Source: an uncultured Mailhella sp. (GTDB lineage Bacteria; Desulfobacterota; Desulfovibrionia; Desulfovibrionales; Desulfovibrionaceae). From it: a DNA stretch of 14,010 bases. The stretch's first letter is position 1, and each line of letters opens with the position of its first letter. A model generated the notes under the pieces. It ran no database searches and was not told where the DNA came from. It saw nothing but the letters and a program-made list of their open reading frames with translations. Positions 1 to 7,389 of the stretch are shown here, one piece after another. The translations under genes were made by a program, and so were the position numbers. Location: contig NZ_CAJJIC010000056.1 in assembly GCF_905187505.1 (NCBI RefSeq), forward strand, positions 1 to 14,010, written 5' to 3'.

Positions 1-50
1 GCCGTCATGTCATTGCGGGGCCGTTCCGTCCGCCCCGTGAGGGGCTTTCC

Positions 51-401
51 ATGAAAAAGGTCAAAATAACCGTTCTGAAAACGACCTTCGATCAGGAGCT
101 CGCCGAAGAATACGGCGTAAAGGGACTCGGCCCCTGCCCCATGATGAAGGCCGGCGACGTCTTTTTTGCCGACTACGCAAAGCCCGACCATTTCTGCGAC
201 GAAGCATGGAAGGCCGTCTACCAGTATGTCTTCGCTCTGGCCCACGGTTCGGGAGACGAACTCTTCTACTACGGCGACTGGATACGGACGCCGGGTGTGG
301 CCATAGCAAGCTGCAACGACGGTCTGCGTCCCGTCATCTTCAAGCTGGAACGCACGGACGAAGATTCCGTCATCAACTACACGCCCGTTCAGCGCGCCTG
401 A
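51..401 (+). CDS. TIGR04076-family small protein of unknown function
   Basis: A 116-residue soluble protein with no signal peptide or membrane segment. It begins MKKVKITVLKTTFDQEL, has a GPCPMMKAGDVF segment around residues 27-38, and ends in a region resembling GLRPVIFKLER. This layout (short beta-rich N-terminus, GxxCPxxKxGD motif, late conserved Cys near GLRPVIF) matches my memory of the TIGR04076 family, which is common in anaerobic bacteria and has no assigned biochemical role. Cysteines at 29, 49 and 88 could be metal or redox ligands, but that is only a possibility. The ATG at 51 is preceded by GAGGGG at 39-44, a fair ribosome binding site. That site lies in a small hairpin (GCCCC/GGGGC, 32-45) that could limit its access. 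lpxK follows after 63 nt on the same strand, so co-transcription is possible, but no functional link is evident. Confidence 0.8.
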   Translation: MKKVKITVLKTTFDQELAEEYGVKGLGPCPMMKAGDVFFADYAKPDHFCDEAWKAVYQYVFALAHGSGDELFYYGDWIRTPGVAIASCNDGLRPVIFKLERTDEDSVINYTPVQRA

Positions 402-464
402 CGCGCGGTCCGTCGCCGTCCGACGGCCCATTTGGGCACGAACGTCTTTCCGCCCGGTGCCGCC

Positions 465-1598
465 ATGGCGAAACGCCATCCTCTTCAAGACATTCTCGCC
501 CCGCTGCTTCTGCCTCTCTCCCTGATCTATGGTCTGGGAGGCAGTCTTCGGAGACGTCTCACCCGAAAGGGCGTGCTCAGGCAGTGGAAACCTCCCCGTC
601 CCTGCGCTTCCATAGGCAACATTTCCTGGGGAGGCACAGGCAAGACCCCCGTTACGGACTGGCTGCTCTCCCAGGCCGCAAAAAGAGGTCTGCGTGTCGC
701 CGTGCTCACGCGCGGCTACGGCGCCCATCCTTCCAGCCTTCCCCTGCGCGCCCGGCCCGGCGTCTCCGCCTCGGAGTGCGGAGACGAGCCCCTCATGCTG
801 GCTTCCGCTCATCCCGACGCCGTCGTCATGGTCGATCCCGACAGAAACAGGGCGGGACGCTTTCTTGAGGAGCATGATCCCCCCGACTTCTATCTGCTCG
901 ACGACGGCTTCCAGCACCTTTCCACGGGGCGGGATCTCGACATCGTGCTTCTCGACAGAGACGACGTGCCCTTTGCTCCACTCTCCGGCCGCCCGCCGTC
1001 AAACTGGAACAGGGTCATCCCTGCAGGAAGCTGGAGGGAGCGGGAATCGGCACTGGACGAGGCGGACCTCTTTCTCATCAAAACCGTTCCCGACGAATGG
1101 CCTGCGCTCGTACCCGCTCTGAAGGCAAGGCTCTCGAGTCGTCCCCGGCCGGTATTCGCGTTCCGCATGGCGCCCGTCGGTCTGCGGCCGCTCGACATGC
1201 GCACGACGCCCTCTGACGGTGCGCGGTACAGGGACGCCGCAGCCGTTGCCGGCCCCTACGTGTTCGTCTGCGGCATCGGCGACCCGTCCCAGGCGCTGCG
1301 CACGGTCACCGAATTTTTCCGCAGGCCTCCGGAAAAAATGCTCTCCTTTCCCGATCATCACGACTTCAGCAAGGAAAAGGCCGCGATCGAAGCTCCGGGC
1401 CTTCCCGTGGTCTGCACCGGCAAGGACGCCGTCAAACTCGCGCCGCTCAGCCTTGCCGTCCCCGCCTTTTCCCTCGAGGTATCGGCCGAATTCTTCGCTT
1501 CCCTGAGCGCCGAAGCCGTTGCCGGCGTCTCTTCGTCCGAACCGGAAACGGACTTTGAAACCTGGTGGAACGGCTGGCTCACCCGTCATCTCGTCTGA
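465..1598 (+). CDS. lpxK: Tetraacyldisaccharide 4'-kinase (LpxK)
   Basis: Phosphorylates the 4' position of the lipid A disaccharide precursor with ATP to give lipid IVA, on the cytoplasmic face of the inner membrane, late in the Raetz pathway. The 377-residue product has a hydrophobic N-terminal helix (about residues 10-25) for membrane association. It then shows the family P-loop GNISWGGTGKTP (51-62), LTRGYG (81-86), GDEP (106-109), DDGFQH (146-151) and FPDHHDF near residue 297. The DHH motif holds the His of the catalytic pair described for LpxK. The frame is open back to a TTG at 432, but I chose the ATG at 465 because the protein then starts MAKRHPLQ just before the membrane helix. No good Shine-Dalgarno is visible before either start, so the start is the least certain part. 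The protein is somewhat longer than the roughly 330-residue enterobacterial enzyme. It implies a lipopolysaccharide-bearing outer membrane. rnr follows after 63 nt. Confidence 0.93.
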   Translation: MAKRHPLQDILAPLLLPLSLIYGLGGSLRRRLTRKGVLRQWKPPRPCASIGNISWGGTGKTPVTDWLLSQAAKRGLRVAVLTRGYGAHPSSLPLRARPGVSASECGDEPLMLASAHPDAVVMVDPDRNRAGRFLEEHDPPDFYLLDDGFQHLSTGRDLDIVLLDRDDVPFAPLSGRPPSNWNRVIPAGSWRERESALDEADLFLIKTVPDEWPALVPALKARLSSRPRPVFAFRMAPVGLRPLDMRTTPSDGARYRDAAAVAGPYVFVCGIGDPSQALRTVTEFFRRPPEKMLSFPDHHDFSKEKAAIEAPGLPVVCTGKDAVKLAPLSLAVPAFSLEVSAEFFASLSAEAVAGVSSSEPETDFETWWNGWLTRHLV

Positions 1599-1661
1599 CG
1601 GAGCAACGTTTTCCGACATCTGCAAACCGGGCCCTTCTCTGCCCGAAAAAATAAGAACATC

Positions 1662-4600
1662 ATGAAAAAACAAGAAGATTTCGACGAACAGCTTTTGTTC
1701 GACATTCTCAGAAACGCAGGACGCCCCCTGCGACTCGACGACATTCTCCGCATCGGCGGCTTTTCACGCAAGCTCAAAAGGGACGTTCAGGATGCGCTGC
1801 ACGATCTGGTCCGCAACGGCGAGGCCGTCCGTCTTGAAGGCGGAAGCTGGGTACTGGCGGAACATCTGAAACGACGCCGGGGCATTCTGGCCGCTCAGCG
1901 CTCGGGGGCGGCCTTCGTCACCCCCGAGGACGCCCAGGCGAAAACCGGACAGGACATCTATATCGCCCCGGAGGACGTGGGCGACGCCTGGAACGGCGAT
2001 CTTGTGGACGTCATGCTTCTGCCCAGAAAGCGCGGCTCGCTCAAGAAGCAGGAAGGCCGCGTCATTGCCGTGGTGAGCCGGGCCCGGACCGACATCGTGT
2101 GCCGCGTTCTGCGCAGAGGCAGCAAAGAAAACACCATGCTCTGCCGCCCCGCGGACTCCCGGCTCTGCTTCGACGTGCTGGCCGACGTATCGGCAATGGA
2201 AAAAACGCCTGAGGAAAACGAACTTCTGCGCATCTCCGTGGATGAAAAGCTCGAGGAGCACGGAGAGCGGGATCTGTGGGCCGGAAAGGCACTCGCCACG
2301 CTCGGACTTGAAAACGACGCCCTCGTGCAGGAACGCCTGACCAAGATCAACAACGGCATTCCCACGGAATTTCCCGACAACGTCATTGCCGAAGCGGAAG
2401 AGGCGGCCCGAAGCCTGTCGGAAGACATGGCAGGCCTTGCGGATCTGCGCGAAGAGATGCTCGTCACCATAGACGGCGAAGACGCGCGGGACTTCGACGA
2501 TGCCGTGTGCGCCGCCCGCACGTCCGAAGGATGGCGTCTTCTCGTGGCCATTGCGGACGTGTCCCACTATGTCCGCCCGAAAACGGCGCTCGACAGGGAA
2601 GCTCGCGATCGCGGCAATTCCTACTATTTTCCCCTGTCCGTGGAGCCCATGCTTCCCGAGGCACTGTGCAACGGCGTGTGCAGCCTGAGGCCCGATGAGG
2701 ACCGCCGCTGCATGGCCGTGGACATGCGTCTTGATGAAAACGGCAATCTGACGGATTCCCGCTTCTTCAACGCCGTCATGCGCTCCCACGCCCGCCTGAC
2801 CTACCGTGAGGTTCAGGCCGCGCTGGATGATCCGCAGGGTGAAACGGCCGCTGCCGTGGAAGAAAGAGCTCCGGGCGTTCTTTCCATGCTGCAGGAAGCG
2901 GCCGATCTTGCCGCCGTTCTCATGGAACGCCGCCACAGACAAGGCGCGCTGGACTTCGACATTCCCGAAGCGGAATTCGTGGTGGAGGAAAAAAACGGCA
3001 TCTCGCGCGTCACGGGAATACGCAACAGAGAAAGGCTGTTCAGCCACCGGCTCATCGAGGCCTTCATGGTGCGCGCCAACGAGGCCGTGGCGGAATTTCT
3101 CACCCGCAAGGGTGCTCCGCTGCTCTACCGCGTGCATCCCGCGCCCGGCGCGGACAGGCTGGAGGAACTTTACCACACGCTCCGCTCCACGGACGCCGAG
3201 CTGCCCCTTCCCCGCGCGGCGAAAGCCGCGGTGCCCAACTGGCTCACCCACGTGCTGGACGCCGCCTCGGGCACGGATCAGGCCTTCATCGTCAGTCGGC
3301 TCACCCTGCGTTCCATGATGCAGGCACGCTACTCGCCCGAGGAAGACGGACACTTCGGTCTCGCCTCGGCCTGCTACTGCCACTTCACATCGCCCATACG
3401 CCGCTATGCCGACCTTGTGAATCATCGGGCCTTACGCTATGTTCTCGGCCTCGATACGGGCGGGCCCATCCCCACGGGCCACAAGCTGCTGGAAACGGCG
3501 GAGCAGTGCAACGGCAGAGAACGCGTGGCCACCGACGCCGAACGGGAAATCGACCGCCGCATGGGATGTCTGCTGCTCATGGGCCGCACGGGAGAAACCT
3601 TCGAAGGCGTCATCAGCGGCGTCATGAACTTCGGCTTCTTCGTGGAGCTCGACTGCATGCCTGTCGAGGGCATGGTCCGGGTGGAGACGCTCGGCCGGGA
3701 CTACTACATATTTGATGAGGAAAGGCAGGAACTGCGCGGCGAACACAGCGGCGAAACGTTCCGCCTCGGACAGAGAGTGACCGTAAAACTGACCGGCGTG
3801 CACGTCGGTCGACTGGAGATAGACTTGGAACATCTGAAAGAAGAGGAAGGACGTCGTCCCTTCCGTCGCAGACATGACGACCGCGCGCAGCAGCGCGCCC
3901 GCTTTGAGGACAAGGACGATCAGCGTCGCGGCAAGCGCCGTGCCTTCGCCGACAGAAAGGGCTTCCGTCCCCGCCGCGACGATGAAGAACTCGCCCGCCA
4001 GCGCCGCTACGCCTCCGACACCTGGGATGAGGAAACTCCTCGCGAGGACTCCTTCCGTCCCCGCCGCCCGAAGCCCTGGGAGAGGGATCGCCGCAGAAAC
4101 GAGGAGAACGGCAGAGACGAATTCCGTTCCGGCCGCAGAGTCGTGAACAAAAAAACGTCGTTCCGCGATGAGGAAGAGCGCTTCCCGAGAGAAGAAGGCC
4201 GCTCCTTCCGCAGGGATCGCCGTCCCTTCCGGGGCAATGAGGAAGAACGGTCCTTCCGTGAGGACTCTCCTTTCCGCGGAGAAAAGGAGTCCCGCCGTCC
4301 GTTCCGTCCTGCCCGTCCCCGCTTCCGTCAGGATGACGAGGACAGCGCCGGACAGCGCTTCTTCCGCGAAAGGGAAGGCGGCGAACGCAGAGGCGGCCGC
4401 TTCGCCGACAGAGAAGAACGCCGCGGAGGCAGACCCGGCCGTCCCTTCCCGAAACGGCATGACCGGCAGGATGAAGGCTTTGCCGACGAAGAGCGCTCCT
4501 TCCGTCCCTCCCGTTTCCACGGGAACGAGGAACGCAGAGAACGCCGCTTCTCCGACCGCCGCGAAGACAGGCACGCACCGCGCGATCATTCGTTCCGCCC

Positions 4601-4721
4601 CGGCCGTGAATCCCGCGACCACAGGGAACACGACGGATTCCACGGCGCTCCCGACGACTTTTTCGCCATCAGAACGGAGACGGAAAAACCGACGCACCGC
4701 TTCGGCAGGCGCAAAAAATAG
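1662..4721 (+). CDS. rnr: Ribonuclease R with very long disordered Arg/Phe/acidic C-terminal tail
   Basis: A processive 3'-5' exoribonuclease that degrades structured RNA. Domains in order: N-terminal winged helix (about 1-75, with RPLRLDDILRIGGFSRK), cold-shock-type OB folds (about 80-250), RNB catalytic domain, and S1 domain (about 644-724, GETFEGVISGVMNFGFFVEL). The catalytic motif IDGEDARDFDDAV places Asp at 271, 277, 279 and 280, the counterparts of E. coli D272, D278, D280 and D281. The family signature HFTSPIRRYADLVNHR lies at 574-589. At 1019 residues it is about 200 longer than the E. coli enzyme. The excess is a tail from about 725 to 1019, almost entirely Arg, Glu, Asp, Phe, Pro, Gly and Ser, with about 14 Phe-Arg dipeptides in blocks such as SFRPRR, PFRGNE and SFRDEE, ending in FGRRKK. 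The tail is predicted to be disordered and may bind RNA or partners, but that is inference. The ATG at 1662 has only a weak ribosome binding site. The tail stays in one open frame to its stop, so it is not a frameshift artefact visible here. Confidence 0.96.
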   Translation: MKKQEDFDEQLLFDILRNAGRPLRLDDILRIGGFSRKLKRDVQDALHDLVRNGEAVRLEGGSWVLAEHLKRRRGILAAQRSGAAFVTPEDAQAKTGQDIYIAPEDVGDAWNGDLVDVMLLPRKRGSLKKQEGRVIAVVSRARTDIVCRVLRRGSKENTMLCRPADSRLCFDVLADVSAMEKTPEENELLRISVDEKLEEHGERDLWAGKALATLGLENDALVQERLTKINNGIPTEFPDNVIAEAEEAARSLSEDMAGLADLREEMLVTIDGEDARDFDDAVCAARTSEGWRLLVAIADVSHYVRPKTALDREARDRGNSYYFPLSVEPMLPEALCNGVCSLRPDEDRRCMAVDMRLDENGNLTDSRFFNAVMRSHARLTYREVQAALDDPQGETAAAVEERAPGVLSMLQEAADLAAVLMERRHRQGALDFDIPEAEFVVEEKNGISRVTGIRNRERLFSHRLIEAFMVRANEAVAEFLTRKGAPLLYRVHPAPGADRLEELYHTLRSTDAELPLPRAAKAAVPNWLTHVLDAASGTDQAFIVSRLTLRSMMQARYSPEEDGHFGLASACYCHFTSPIRRYADLVNHRALRYVLGLDTGGPIPTGHKLLETAEQCNGRERVATDAEREIDRRMGCLLLMGRTGETFEGVISGVMNFGFFVELDCMPVEGMVRVETLGRDYYIFDEERQELRGEHSGETFRLGQRVTVKLTGVHVGRLEIDLEHLKEEEGRRPFRRRHDDRAQQRARFEDKDDQRRGKRRAFADRKGFRPRRDDEELARQRRYASDTWDEETPREDSFRPRRPKPWERDRRRNEENGRDEFRSGRRVVNKKTSFRDEEERFPREEGRSFRRDRRPFRGNEEERSFREDSPFRGEKESRRPFRPARPRFRQDDEDSAGQRFFREREGGERRGGRFADREERRGGRPGRPFPKRHDRQDEGFADEERSFRPSRFHGNEERRERRFSDRREDRHAPRDHSFRPGRESRDHREHDGFHGAPDDFFAIRTETEKPTHRFGRRKK

Positions 4722-4742
4722 TCCGCAACGAAAAACTCCGTT

Positions 4743-4790
4743 CGCCTCGACAACGAGGCGTATTCCGGGAGAGGTCCGGGCCTCTCCCGG
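4743..4790 (+). terminator. Two GC-rich hairpins after rnr (possible terminator without U-tract)
   Basis: The first hairpin has a perfect 7-bp stem (CGCCTCG 4743-4749, CGAGGCG 4754-4760) with a 4-nt loop. The second has a perfect 10-bp stem (4765-4774 with 4781-4790) and a 6-nt loop, TCCGGG. They begin 21 nt after the rnr stop and end 22 nt before the next promoter. Neither is followed by a run of T, so they are not classic intrinsic terminators. They could instead stabilise the 3' end of the rnr mRNA or assist factor-dependent termination. Confidence 0.5.
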
Positions 4791-4812
4791 GTCTGGAACG
4801 TCGCTCAATGTA

Positions 4813-4841
4813 TTGACAACCCCAGGCGCTCCAGATAAAAA
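4813..4841 (+). promoter_or_regulatory. Sigma70-like promoter for rpoZ-dnaJ
   Basis: A perfect -35 box TTGACA (4813-4818) is followed at a 17-nt spacing by TAAAAA (4836-4841), a 4/6 match to the -10 consensus. An alternative -10, GATAAA at 4834-4839, would leave a 15-nt spacer. Transcription would start near 4848, giving a leader of about 110 nt before rpoZ. The position just after the rnr hairpins and before rpoZ fits a new transcription unit. Confidence 0.6.
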
Positions 4842-4957
4842 AGATGGTTCGGCATCATACCGCAAGTTTTATTTTCCCCGTGTTCCTTCCGGCACGGGGC
4901 CTCGCATATGTTTCGACATCACCCGGCTTGCCCGGATAAACTTTCTGGAGGCATTCC

Positions 4958-5194
4958 ATGGCCCGTATTACCGTTGAAGATTGCCAGCGCCGCGTGAACA
5001 ACCGTTTCCTGCTCGTGCAGATGGCCATCAAGCGCGTGCGCCAGTTCCGCGAAGGCTACGAACCTCTGGTAGACAGCAAGAACAAGGAAGTCGTCACCGC
5101 TCTGCGCGAAATCGCCGCCGGCAAGGTTCTGCCCGAAGACAAGCGCTTCTACACCCCCGTTGAAGGCGAAACCACGCCCGATCTTGACGATTAA
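4958..5194 (+). CDS. rpoZ: DNA-directed RNA polymerase omega subunit
   Basis: A 78-residue omega subunit that helps assemble RNA polymerase by wrapping the beta' C-terminus. The N-terminus MARITVEDCQRRVNNRFLLV, the helix with MAIKRVRQ, and the segment NKEVVTALREIAAGKV are the conserved core of the family (MARxTVEDC, NRFxLV, NKxxVxALREIAxGK). The acidic C-terminus (PDLDD) is typical. The length is near the usual 70-90 residues. The ATG at 4958 has a strong ribosome binding site, GGAGG at 4947-4951. An upstream open frame on this strand that overlaps the start is a read-through of the rnr tail region in another frame and was ignored. dnaJ follows after 23 nt, most likely in the same transcript. 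Confidence 0.97.
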   Translation: MARITVEDCQRRVNNRFLLVQMAIKRVRQFREGYEPLVDSKNKEVVTALREIAAGKVLPEDKRFYTPVEGETTPDLDD

Positions 5195-5217
5195 TCCCTG
5201 CGTTACGGAACAGTCTC

Positions 5218-6327
5218 ATGAGCAAGCGCGATTATTATGAAATTCTGGGCGTCTCCCGGGATGCTTCGGACGAAGAGATCAAGCACGCCTACCGCAAGCT
5301 GGCGCTCAAATATCATCCCGACCACAATCCGAACAATCCCGAGGCTGAACAGAAGTTCAAGGAGGCCGCCGAAGCCTACGACGTTCTCCGCAATCCTGAG
5401 CGCAGGGCCAACTACGACCGATTCGGTACCGCCGATCCCGGCATGGGAGGCACGACCTTCAACAGCGCGGAAGACATTTTCGCCCAGTTCGGAGACGTGT
5501 TCGGCGATCTGTTCGGCTTCGGAGGGGCCCGTTCCCGCGGCCCCAGACCCCAGCAGGGCGACGATCTGCGCTACAACATGACCATTTCCTTCCGTGAAGC
5601 GGCCAAGGGCACGGAAAAAACCATCAAGATCCCCCGCCATGCCACCTGTCCCGAATGCAACGGCTCCGGTGCCGCCAAGGGATCTTCCCGTGAAACCTGC
5701 AAAAAATGCGGCGGGTCCGGACAGGTCGCCATTCGTCAGGGCTTCATGCAGTTCGTACAGCCCTGCCCCACCTGCCACGGTCGCGGCTTCACCATTCCCA
5801 AGCCCTGCCCCAAGTGCAAGGGCGAAGGCATTGTGGAGACCATGCGCGAACTTTCCGTGCGCATTCCCGCAGGCGTCTATGACGGCGCACGTCTGCGCCT
5901 GCGCGGAGAAGGCGAAATGGGCGTGCACGGCGGACCTTCCGGCGATCTTTACGTGGTGCTGCACGTCGAGGACGACGACGTTTTCGATCGCGACGAGCAG
6001 AACCTCATCTACACGGCCACCATCACCTTCCCCCAGGCTGCGCTCGGTACCCGCATCCAGATTCCCAGTCTCAACGAAGGGGAAACTCTCGACCTCGACA
6101 TTCCCAAGGGAACGCAGAACGGCAAGATTTTTCAGATTCGCGGCAAGGGACTCAAATACCCCGGAGAAAAGCGCACGGGCGACCTTCTGGTGCGCGTCGT
6201 GGTGAAGACCCCCACCAAGCTTTCCGCCGAGCAGGAAAAGCTGCTCAGAGAGTTTGAAAAGCTCTCCGAAGAACAGAACAAGCCCGGTATTTTCGACAAG
6301 GTCAAAAAAGCCATGGGCATGGAATAA
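5218..6327 (+). CDS. dnaJ: Molecular chaperone DnaJ (type I Hsp40)
   Basis: Co-chaperone that delivers unfolded substrates to DnaK and stimulates its ATPase in the cytoplasm. The 369-residue protein has the complete type I architecture: J domain (1-70) with the HPD motif at 33-35; Gly/Phe-rich linker (about 70-113, including FGDVFGDLFGFGG); zinc domain with four CxxCxGxG repeats (CPECNGSG from 144, CKKCGGSG from 161, CPTCHGRG from 183, CPKCKGEG from 197); then the two C-terminal substrate-binding beta domains. All eight zinc cysteines are present, so this is DnaJ rather than a CbpA-type protein lacking the zinc domain. The ATG at 5218 lies 23 nt after rpoZ with only a weak ribosome binding site, which suggests translation benefits from ribosomes finishing rpoZ. 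The unit ends at a strong terminator 23 nt past the stop. No dnaK or grpE lies beside it here. Confidence 0.97.
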   Translation: MSKRDYYEILGVSRDASDEEIKHAYRKLALKYHPDHNPNNPEAEQKFKEAAEAYDVLRNPERRANYDRFGTADPGMGGTTFNSAEDIFAQFGDVFGDLFGFGGARSRGPRPQQGDDLRYNMTISFREAAKGTEKTIKIPRHATCPECNGSGAAKGSSRETCKKCGGSGQVAIRQGFMQFVQPCPTCHGRGFTIPKPCPKCKGEGIVETMRELSVRIPAGVYDGARLRLRGEGEMGVHGGPSGDLYVVLHVEDDDVFDRDEQNLIYTATITFPQAALGTRIQIPSLNEGETLDLDIPKGTQNGKIFQIRGKGLKYPGEKRTGDLLVRVVVKTPTKLSAEQEKLLREFEKLSEEQNKPGIFDKVKKAMGME

Positions 6328-6349
6328 TTCCGCCGGCAACAGCAATCAG

Positions 6350-6384
6350 GCCGCTTCCGCATCACACGCGGAGGCGGCTTTTTT
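6350..6384 (+). terminator. Intrinsic terminator after dnaJ
   Basis: An 11-bp stem (6350-6360 with 6368-6378, one G-T wobble) with a 7-nt loop ATCACAC is followed directly by six T (6379-6384). It sits 23 nt after the dnaJ stop and should end the rpoZ-dnaJ transcript. Confidence 0.92.
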
Positions 6385-6482
6385 GTCACCTTATCATATC
6401 AAACGGACGCATTGCGCTTTAAAAGGAAGAAAAGTCCTGCGCGCCCTTGCGCGGGGCCAACCTTAAAAACGAGCGTAACGTC

Positions 6483-7094
6483 ATGATTCCCTTCACATCC
6501 TTCGACGACTTCATCGAGGAGGCCAGAGCGTTTCACGGTTCCGCCTCGCCGGGACTGATCATAGGCGCCTCCATGGTGGAACTCGCGCTCCACTCCATGG
6601 GACGCACCCAAAACTATCATGCGCTCTGCGAAACCGAACGCGATCTGCCCGACGCCGTTCAGCTCCTCACTCCCTGCACCACGGGAAACGGCAGACTGCA
6701 CGTCCTTTCCCTCGGACGCTTTGCCCTGACGCTCTTCCGCAGACAGAACGGCAAGGGCGTGCGCGTACACCTTGATCTTGCCAAAACTGCGGGGTGGCCT
6801 CATATCCGTCGCTGGGTCCTTCAACGGCTGGAAGATGGGGAACGGGAACAGGTCCGCCTGGAGCATGAAATACGGAAGGCGGGCATATCCATCCTTTCCG
6901 CCTCCCCCGTGCAGATGCGCGCCGTCTTCATGGACGAAGCTCTTCCCGGTCCCATGACGGCCTGCATAAGCTGCGGCGAACCCCATCCCGCCTCCATGGG
7001 CGTTCTGTGCCGGGCCTGTGCGGGTCAGTCCCCCTATGTTCCTCACCTGCCGGCCTCGCCGCTCCATGACGGCAGCCGTTCCGATCTCCTTTGA
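6483..7094 (+). CDS. FmdE-like protein with C-terminal zinc ribbon
   Basis: A 203-residue soluble protein resembling the FmdE family (named for formylmethanofuran dehydrogenase subunit E, but widespread in anaerobes that lack that enzyme; its function there is not established). Visible matches are FHGSASPGLIIGASMVELAL (18-37), where the family usually has an FHGHxCPG-type motif; DAVQLLTPCTTGNG (57-70), the conserved central motif with Cys65; and a C-terminal four-cysteine zinc ribbon, CISC (161-164) and CRAC (176-179). The usual His and Cys of the first motif are Ser19-equivalent replacements here (GSAS in place of GHxC), so any metal or active site built on them would be altered. The frame is open to a TTG at 6447, but the ATG at 6483 gives the expected N-terminus; the ribosome binding site is weak for both. 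The gene stands alone between the dnaJ terminator and the carboxypeptidase gene, with no methanofuran or molybdopterin genes nearby. Confidence 0.75.
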   Translation: MIPFTSFDDFIEEARAFHGSASPGLIIGASMVELALHSMGRTQNYHALCETERDLPDAVQLLTPCTTGNGRLHVLSLGRFALTLFRRQNGKGVRVHLDLAKTAGWPHIRRWVLQRLEDGEREQVRLEHEIRKAGISILSASPVQMRAVFMDEALPGPMTACISCGEPHPASMGVLCRACAGQSPYVPHLPASPLHDGSRSDLL

Positions 7095-7389
7095 ACGCCC
7101 TCGGCTCCCCCATGGATCAGAACGCGCTTCCATGCGTTCCTGACGAAAGCGACGTTTCCCCGGGACCGCATGATGTCGCTCCCGGGGGCCATCCGCTCCT
7201 TCAGGATTAAAATTGTTACAAGTCTCGTTGCAGGCTTGCCGCTCAACCAAAAATTGTCTAAAAAATTCACAAGGTGCTCGCGCATCCCGCTCCGGAATCT
7301 CCTCTTTCCGAAGCCGTGCCGCCCATCTCCGTTTCTTCGGAAGACGCAGTCTGGAAGGCGCAATTTCATGAGCTGAATCAGGAACGATC
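7095..7389. other. Intergenic spacer with two hairpins upstream of the carboxypeptidase gene
   Basis: A 295-bp spacer. One imperfect hairpin pairs TCAGAACGC (7117-7125) with GCGTTCCTGA (7133-7142) with one bulged base. A second pairs CCCCGGGA (7158-7165) with TCCCGGGG (7180-7187). AGCGAC (7148-7153) can alternatively pair with GTCGCT (7175-7180), which competes for T7180 with the second hairpin. No U-tract follows, so these are not clear terminators. A weak promoter-like pair, TTGCCG (7236-7241) and TAAAAA (7259-7264) spaced 17 nt, lies further on. I see no gene in the spacer. Confidence 0.4.

Noticed and set aside
1764..3425. Minus-strand open frame of 553 residues opposite rnr
   Set aside because: It lies wholly antisense to the conserved RNase R catalytic domains and has no family-like content. 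Long antisense frames are expected opposite GC-biased codons.
3432..4865. Minus-strand open frame of 477 residues and a 318-residue one inside it, opposite the RNase R tail
   Set aside because: Repetitive Ala/Glu/Phe or Arg-rich translations mirror the low-complexity tail. The longer one also crosses the rpoZ promoter region.
4168..4977. Plus-strand 269-residue frame overlapping the rnr tail and the rpoZ start
   Set aside because: It is an out-of-frame translation of the repetitive tail, crosses two hairpins and the promoter, and has no recognisable content.
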